From Emydura subglobosa (lineage: Eukaryota > Chordata > Testudines > Chelidae), in the NCBI GenBank assembly GCA_007922225.1, contig ML679958.1:51726838-51790837 (forward strand): a stretch of DNA of 64,000 nt, given 5' to 3'. The notes beneath the pieces were generated by a model that was not told the DNA's origin, searched no databases, and saw nothing but the letters and a program-made list of their open reading frames with translations. Both the position numbers and the translations under genes were made by a program. Positions 57,535-64,000 of this stretch are shown piece by piece; within the stretch, counting starts at the first letter, position 1; every line of letters begins with the position of its first letter.

Positions 57535-58345
57535 GTGAGTTTTCTTTCTTATTAGCATTTCTGTCCTTGTAAATTGGGTGTGGGGGGCACGAGGGGGATC
57601 TGAGGCGTTTCGCTGCCTGTACTGGGTGGTAACCCAGGGCTCAGTTATTTTATGTGTTGAGAAACGCTACATGTAACATCGCTTGTTATAACATGGAAAA
57701 TGTAACGCATGTAATCTGTTATCCCTCCCTTGATTTTCTCTGCGATCAAGGAAGCCAGAATCATGGCTTCCTGTGTTTTAATCATTGTTCCCCTGCACCA
57801 CCATGCAGGGTTTGAAATCCAAGCCTTTCTTCCCCATGAGTGCTTGCTCAAAAGGTTTAAAATCCAAGCCTTTCTTATTCCCCCCCCCCCCCCCGCAAGC
57901 TGTGAGTGCTTGCTCAAAGGGTTGAAATCCAAGCCTTTAACGTGCCTCTCTCTTCCCCCCCCACACACACACGCGCGCGCACACACACACACACGCGCAC
58001 ACACACACAGAGCAAGCCGTGGGTGGTTGCTCAAAGGGTTTGAAATCCAAGCCTTGCTTTCTCAAAAAGCCCACAACAATCCACCCGCAGATGATATCTG
58101 TAGGGGCTTGTAAGACAAGCTGAGAGAGGACATCATCATCATCTAGATACATTGTTTCATTGGCTACATATTTAAATTCTATCTAGCAAATGATTTAATG
58201 TAACATTTGGAGCACTTCAGTCAGTCAGTATGCTACTTGTTGAAAAATTGTTTCATTGAGTCTTTTTTTTCAAACAGTTACATTTCTATCACTGTATTCA
58301 CTATGCTAAGTATGTGTCCCCTGTTACTTTTCTTTCATTCTGTAG
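57535..58345 (+). other. Intron of the Harbinger Myb-like gene
   Basis: GT-AG intron inferred from the break in coding motifs and consensus splice sites (GTGAGT; pyrimidine tract then CTGTAG). It contains a four-unit diverged repeat, a poly-C run near 57880-57894 and a (CA/CG)n tract at 57961-58009. Confidence 0.65.
57811..58058 (+). repeat. Four-unit diverged tandem repeat inside the intron
   Basis: GAAATCCAAGCCTT-type cores start near 57813, 57860, 57924 and 58042, each preceded (from the second on) by GTGCTTGCTCAAAGGG or a variant (GTGGTTGCTCAAAGGG). Spacing is irregular because of simple-repeat expansions: poly-C in the third interval and (CA)n in the fourth. Confidence 0.8.
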
Positions 58346-58985
58346 ACACCTCTGCACTGGACCGACGCTTAAGAAATGCAGCAGACAGGCTGTCTCAGCT
58401 TAGAAAAATGAGAGAAAAAACAAAAACAGAGATGATGTGTTTTCTGAGCTCATGACTGCCTCAACATGAGCAGAGACAGAGCCAAGAGCATGGAGACTGA
58501 CCTTGACACAGAGCATGGACAGGGTCATGGAGACTCATAGACAAATGCAGGAGAATGATTGCAGCACCATGGCAGAGGTGCTGAAAGTGGTACCAGTCAG
58601 ACATGCTCGGGCGTCTTGGGGCTCTTCATGAGCGGAGGCAGGGCACAGTCCTGCTGCAGCCCTCCCACAATGCTCCTGAACTGAGGGCTATGCCTCCCTC
58701 CACCTCCCCCGCCACCACGAGGTCTCATGGGGGATTGTCCGGGATGCAGCCCCTGCTCTCCTCCATCCCAGCAAGCTGCCACCCTACCCCTGAAGACAGT
58801 GAATGAACTCCCACCCCCCCATCCCCATTGCCCCATGACTTGAATGTAAAGAAATAGTTTTTCAGTATTCAAAAACATTTTTTAATTAAAAATTCACATA
58901 TTCAGGAGATATTTGTCAGGCACAGCTATCAAAGGGGGATTGGGTGGGGGGAACATCAAAGGCAAACAACATACAGGAACAGAAA

Positions 58986-60244
58986 TCAGTTCTGCATCTC
59001 ATTGCAGAACCTGGTTTTCAAAGCTTCCCTAATGCAAAGCGCTACGTGGTTAGCTCTCAGCGTGGTGCTGGCAGTTGACTGCTCATAATTGGCAGCTAGT
59101 CTTTCTGCCTCCACAGCCCAACCCTGGGGGAGCCTCTCACCCTTCACTTCACACACATTATGAAGAGCACAGCACGCAGATATCACAGAAGAGAGGTTCT
59201 TCTCAGTCATGTCCAGCCTAGTGAGGAGACTCCTCCATCTACCCTTTAAATGCCCAAAGCCATATTCTACAACCATTCTGCAACTGCTTAACCTCTTATT
59301 AAAACACACCTTGTCACTGTCAAGGTGACTGGTGTACGGCTTCATTAGTCAAGGGAGCAGGGGTAAGCAGGATCCCCCGGGATCACTATGGGCATTTCCA
59401 CACCCCTGATGTCAATTTTTTGGTCAGGGAAGAAAAGTGCCCGCCTGCATCTTACAGAACAGCCCTGAGTTACGAAATACACGAGCATCATGCACCTTCC
59501 CAGACCACCCCTCAATGATGTCTGTGAAACGACCACTGTTATCCACAAGCCCCTACAGGACCATGGGAAAGTACCCCTTGTGGTTTATGTACTCCGTGAC
59601 CAAGTGTCCAGGCGCCAAGATGGGGATGTGAGTCCCATCAATGGTCCCCCTGCAGTTTGGGAACCCCATCGCGGCAAACCCCTCCACTATGTCCTGCACG
59701 CTTCCCAAAGTCACTAACCTTCTTAGCCGAAGTCTATTGATGGCACTGCATACTTGAATCACGGCAGCGCTCACTGTAGATTTACCAACTCCAAATTGAT
59801 TCCCAACCAAGCGGTAACAGTCGGGGGTTGCCAGCTTCCACAGAGCGATGGCGACTCTCTTCTCCACCGTCATAGCTTGTCTCAAGTGAGTATTCACGTG
59901 CTTCAGGGATGGTGACATCTCTGAACACAGTCCAAGGAAAGTTGCCTTTCGCATACGAAAGTTTTGCAGCCACTGATCATTATCCCACAGCTGCATAACG
60001 ATGTGTCCGACCAGTCTGTGCTTGTTTCCCTGCACCAGAACCTGTAGTCCATGTACTGCAGATGAAACGTTACAGCCTGCAGCAATCGGGAATTGTTCAG
60101 ATCTATTGCCTGTAGCAGGGCAGCCATGATGGCAGAGGTGTAATACCTGCTTTGCCTTCTTCCTCCATTTCTAAAGTAATCCAAGATAAGCCGCGTTGTA
60201 TTTGTCGCAATCAGAATCACAGTGCAGAGTTCAGCTGTCTCCAT
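58986..60244 (-). pseudogene. HARBI1-like transposase (PIF/Harbinger)
   Basis: The DDE transposase that cuts and pastes the element. A plausible start is the Met at 60244 (METAELCT). N-terminal reading gives RFW and TDWSD, then after a frameshift LWDNDQWLQNFRMRKATFLG near 59940-60000. The helix-turn-helix region has MTVEKRVAIALWKLATPDCY and RLVGNQFGVGKSTVSAAVIQ. The catalytic core reads GFPNCRGTIDGTHIPI (first Asp), GWSGKVHDARVFRNSG (second Asp), and CRMVVEYGFGHLKGRWR (Glu). The C-terminal part ends ACCALHNVCEVKGERLPQGW ... NHVALCIREAL. The triad is kept. It is inactivated by an in-frame TAG near 59550 and frameshifts near 60020, 59430 and 59360. Confidence 0.9.
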
Positions 60245-60564
60245 GTGTCTGCAGCAATGGTGATTGTGTGGGAGTGAAAAAACAGTGCAAAAATCCTTTT
60301 CCTGTTTCTCCGGGGGGGTAGGGGAAGCAGCGTTGCATCCTGGGACCAAGACAGTATTCCAAACAGCCACCGTGGCTAGTTGCACTGTGGGATACCTACC
60401 CATATTGCACTGCTTTTTAATTTGATTTAAGGCTGGCCAGTGTGGGCGCAAGAAACCAGCACAAACACTGTAGTGTGGATGGTCTGCAGCGATTTCTATA
60501 AATCAGTTTCTGAAAGTCGAATTAAGCTAATTCGAATTAGCGCTGCAGTGTAGACATAGCTTAA

Positions 60565-62458
60565 GGAGATGCTATGTCACCTCCATAATATTTAATATGC
60601 ACTTCATAGAATTTCTTACATCAAGAGCCTTCTTAAATGTCTTCATTCAGAACAGCTTGTAAGCATGTGCTTAATTTTAAATCTGTACTGAAGCCATATT
60701 GATTTGGAAGAGCTTTAGTGTTATACTGAATTCAGTTGCTCTTTTGAATCAGTTTCGAAGACTAATAGTTTTGGCGTTAGTTTGAAGATTTTATTTGTGT
60801 GTGCGCAATTGGAAAATATGCTCACATAATTCTTTATACACTTTTTTTTTTTTGTTATGGCATAGGCTAACTAATAATATTAATAGTGATCAATCTAACT
60901 TGTTTAATGTTGGGCTAATCAATCTGTGATAATCTAAAATATTTAACACTTGTCCACAAAAATGTATTAATAAATACTTTTTATTAATTTTAAGTTGTGA
61001 ATAATAATTTGTTAAATTAATGACCATCTCTCATTGCCTTTCAGAATTTGAAAATCCCAGCCTAAAAGTTTAAACAGAGTATCTACGTGTTTTCTTGATT
61101 GTTAGTATATGCTATTTATGAGTGAGGAAGGTTGGAATACAATATAGTTTGGAAATGGGTCTGTCCTGCACTCTCTGTATTATTGTTCAGATTTATTTAC
61201 ATAACACCTAAACTGTGCTTCTTTAGAGACAAAAGTTCCCAGTTCCAAAGATTTTATAAGTTAAAGAGAAAAAGGAACAGATTATAGATTGAGAATCAGG
61301 GAGTGGGGGCAGAAAATAATATAATAAAGTAATTGGTTGCTCTTTGGCATATGTCTTGTAAATTCTTCCACTTTTGTAATTTGTATTTAAATCTATATGT
61401 TCATTTTCTCTTCCCCTCTGTCTTCGCCTTAATCCAGGTAACTTGGATTCACCTGTTCAACATTTGCTTGTTCAACAGTTGCTACCCAACTTAAAAGAAG
61501 TCTTTGTTCTCTTTCTTCTTTCTGCTCTGCTTTCACTCAACATAGATAGGACTTCAGGGAAGAACATGAGGAGGCAGGAACTGATATAATATCCCCCCAG
61601 TCTAAAGTATCAGGAGGCAGGTGAAGGATTTTCATTGGAAAATACAAGGTTTTTCATTGTAAAATAAAAGTAATATGTATCCTTTGCTTCCTTTTGCTGG
61701 CATTAAAAAGGATGTGAGTGGAATTCTCATGAAGAATCATCCTGTAAGTTTTCAGTAGTTTAATATAGTATAAGTACTTAGTTCCGTGTACCTTTTTGTC
61801 ATTTATGCTTTTAGATTATTATTATTTTTTTACTCTGTGTTAAAGTAAATATTTTTCCCCAAGGATATGTTATATTATATATTGCTATAAATTCATGTTT
61901 GGAAGTTTTTTGTATAAAATTTCACAGGGAATTAGCTAGATTATTTGCAGTCTTTTTTCTTGATTTACAGACTTACTGTTAAAAAATATTTTTTTTGTTT
62001 TGAATTCTGATTTTCTGCTTGTCCTTGTTGGGCCATTCTACACATCTGGGTAATATAGTTTCTTACCAGCAGATGAAGGCGGTTAGAGCTCTATTAGAGC
62101 TATTTGCCCAAGCAAACCATTTCAAGAGACTATCTACATAATAAACACTGCACAAAATAAAATGATTGAACTAATTTTAAGAATTTGAAAATAAAGGAGT
62201 CTATTCTGTTGCACATTGGCTTATCAGTCTGTTATATTGGCCTATTTTTCCAAAATAGTCATGAACCGTTACACTCTTTTCATTCGAGTGCATGTCTGTA
62301 ATGCATAAAGATGATTGAGAAGTGTACCTACCCAATCATAAATGCTACCTGGATTGTGAACCTATTTTGCTAGGTGACATACAATTATATAATAAAGAAA
62401 TTATAATCTAAACAGATGAAATTAATGGTGGGATTGGGCGGGGGGAGAGAATGGAATT
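60565..62458. other. AT-rich non-genic stretch
   Basis: No coding motif. Poly-T run at 60841-60854. Confidence 0.45.
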
Positions 62459-63560
62459 CACAGAATCATGGATTTTGATTGCAGAAGGGACCATTGAATC
62501 ATATAGTCTGACCCCTTGTATATTACAGGCCATTAAATTTCAACCAGTTGCTTCCGTATTGAGCCCAATTACTTGTTTTGCAAAAGCAAACCTTCTAGAA
62601 AGGCATCCAATCTTGATTTGAAAGACCTCTAGAGATGGAGAATTCATCACTCTCGTGGTAGTTTGTTCCTTTGATAAATCACCCTCACTGCTAAAAATGT
62701 GCATCTTATTTCTAATTTGAATTTGTGTGTCTTCAGGTTCCAACCATAGGGTCTTATTTATGCCTTTCTCTGCTAGAATACAGAATCCTTTAATACCTGC
62801 TATTTTCTCCCCATGAAAGTGCTTATACATGGGGAAGTACACATGAAAAGTATATTAAAATCATCTCGATCTTCTTTTTGTAAGCTAAACCGATTGAGCT
62901 TTTTCAGTATTTCTCTGTAAGGCGATTTTTTTCCTGCACTTTAATAATTTTTATTGCTCTTCTCTGTACTGTCTCCAATTTTTCAACATCCTTCAAAACT
63001 TAACAACAACAGACTGTATGCAATATTCTAGTATCAGTCTCATTAATGCCATATACAGAAGTAAAATCACCTCTCTCCTACTCTGTAATGACCTGTTTAT
63101 ACATCCAGTGATTGTATTAACCCTTTTTCCCATAGTGGTGTGCTGGGAGCTCATCTTCAGTTGTCTATATGCTCTGACCCCTAAATTGTTTTTAAAGTCA
63201 CTACTTTCCCAGGATACAGCATCCCATTCTATATGTATCACTTGTGTTTTTTTGTTACTTGGATGTGACTTTGCATCCGTGTGTATTAAAATAAATTGTT
63301 TGAATGGGCCCACCTCTCCAAGTGATTCAGATCACCTTGTATTTTCATCCTCTATTCATTTTTATTTATCTTTGTCTTCTAAAAACTTTATTAGCGATCA
63401 TTTGTACTTACTTCCAGAAAATTGATAAAACATTGAATAACATTGTGTTTAAAACCAGTCCCTGTGGACCCTCATTAAAGTGCATTCCCATTTGATGATG
63501 AATCTTCACTGATGATTACTTTTTGAGATGTCATTGTAATTTGCAACTTGTGTGATGAAA
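62459..63560 (-). mobile_element. CR1/L3-type LINE 3' part, antisense, old
   Basis: Minus-strand reading of an old CR1 subfamily. The tail at 62459-62525 (CACAGAATCATGGATTTTGA, AGAAGGGACCATTGAATC) resembles that at 35966. The RT C-terminal domain follows: minus-strand frame 62993-63313 reads LGVRAYRQLKMSSQHTTMGK, then RVNTITGCINRSLQSRREVI and LLYMALMRLILEYCIQS, the thumb block of CR1 (LYxALVRPHLEYCVQ in younger copies). The antisense of PQGS/CCTGTGGACC lies near 63461. It is more diverged than the copies at 8088 and 12778. Confidence 0.8.
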
Positions 63561-64000
63561 GTGATAAATGGCAAACATATTCTAATTTTTAATGATTTGT
63601 TAATTTAATTTTATTATCATGAAAGTGCTGTTTGTCAATCATAGTTAAGGTTGAGTTGAGTTTCCTCCTTAAAGCAGAAATTCAATCACTTTATTGTATA
63701 TAAAGAATACAACATATCCCCTTCAAAATACAGCACATTCTCTTTTTCTGTATGAAGTAATTTCGTGAGAATTGACAACTAAATTGACAACTATTAATTT
63801 GGAATAGAATTAATTAAAGTGTGAGTTCTTTAAGAAATTTAACACTCAGTATCAGACATTTTTTGTTTTGTTTCAAATTGGCTTTAATACAATAACACAA
63901 ATACTTCAAGCTTCCCATATAGTTAAACTCTCTGAAATATTTCAGAGGGGATACAGTTGGAGACTCATTTTTTGAAAGATTAATTGCAATTTTAACTTTT
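63561..64000. other. AT-rich non-genic stretch
   Basis: Nothing identifiable. Confidence 0.45.

Larger units (their letters stand above)
57229..58640 (+). pseudogene. Harbinger Myb/SANT-like DNA-binding protein (spliced, broken)
   Basis: This is the accessory protein that, in known Harbinger systems, binds the transposase and the DNA ends. The first exon starts at ATG 57229: MATAKPKCAPAWSRPEVLDL then IGLWGEESVLSQLRASKRNL. This is the first part of a trihelix/SANT-like domain with Trp residues at positions 12 and 24. The reading then reaches a stop at 57376-57378. The rest of the domain is missing by internal deletion, and the next frame resumes with NEDESLEEEEESL and LAETQELFLTP. A GTGAGT donor at 57535 and a TTCATTCTGTAG acceptor ending at 58345 bound an 811-base intron. 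The second exon reads ALDRRLRNAADRLSQLRKMR, an Arg/Lys-rich helix, then frame-shifted to FSELMTAS. Product dead. Confidence 0.75.
56885..60561. mobile_element. PIF/Harbinger DNA transposon, two-gene, decayed
   Basis: A 3.7-kb element flanked by a perfect TAA duplication (56882-56884, 60562-60564), the 3-bp size and T.A type used by PIF/Harbinger. The ends GGCCTGGTCTACACTGGCAG and (reverse complement) AGCTATGTCTACACTGCAGC are terminal inverted repeats. Subterminal AATTCAAATTA and TTCGAATTAGC repeats occur at both sides. It carries a plus-strand Myb/SANT-like gene with an intron and a minus-strand transposase gene, in convergent order. Both are broken. Confidence 0.9.

Noticed and set aside
57645..58152. 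Overlapping frames on both strands with HTHARAHTHT and CVCARVC repeats
   Set aside because: They are translations of the (CA/CG)n tract and the intronic repeat in the Harbinger element.
1..64000. CRISPR array, rRNA or bacterial operon structure
   Set aside because: No regularly spaced identical repeats and no prokaryotic gene layout; the LINE, SINE and DIRS content is vertebrate.

Overview
The window reads as intergenic or intronic DNA from a tetrapod, most likely a turtle. I found no convincing host exon, rRNA, tRNA gene or CRISPR. The call rests on the mix of repeats: CR1 LINE copies of several ages, many remnants of DIRS-order (tyrosine-recombinase) retrotransposons, a MIR/CORE-type SINE, a PIF/Harbinger DNA transposon and its small relatives, a hAT MITE and an old L1-like element, all in an AT-rich background. 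DIRS abundance together with old CR1 points to turtles; this is inference, not a database match.

Layout. 1-1946 is the 3' end of a DIRS element (RNase H tail, recombinase, inverted terminal repeats). 3665-11610 is a second DIRS element split by a 1.1-kb solo LTR (5633-6750) and a 2.6-kb CR1 (8088-10669). Removing both insertions joins the DIRS protein reading across each gap. 12.7-17.6 kb holds an antisense CR1, a SINE tail, a fold-back element and a CR1 3' end. 18.68-23.35 kb is a third, more divergent DIRS copy with gag, RT, RNase H and recombinase remnants in order; a small Harbinger-type MITE sits in its recombinase. 25.08-26.07 kb is a terminal-inverted-repeat element with a second repeat inside it. 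26.9 kb holds a recombinase scrap.

From 27.2 to 32.9 kb little is recognisable, apart from a possible conserved non-coding stretch near 30.5-30.8 kb. 33.0-33.7 kb is LTR-like with a CR1 tail inside. 34.74-37.34 kb is an L1-like element (ORF1, then the ORF2 endonuclease) cut off by a fourth DIRS copy (37.34-39.57 kb, 5' end and gag). 40-46 kb carries MITEs, a (GT)n tract, a SINE and a hAT MITE with a perfect 8-bp target duplication. 46-49.5 kb and 53.3-54.7 kb hold further DIRS gag remnants. 55.17-56.29 kb is a GC-rich element with a minisatellite and terminal direct repeats. 56885-60561 is an almost complete but decayed Harbinger transposon with an intron-containing Myb/SANT-like gene facing a transposase gene. 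62.46-63.56 kb is an old antisense CR1.

Every coding region seen is a decayed transposon gene. The nesting gives a partial order of events: DIRS at 3.7-11.6 kb is older than its LTR and CR1 insertions, DIRS at 18.7-23.3 kb is older than its MITE, and the L1-like element is older than the DIRS copy at 37.3 kb. Boundaries were placed by eye from motifs and repeats and may be off by tens of bases unless target duplications are quoted.
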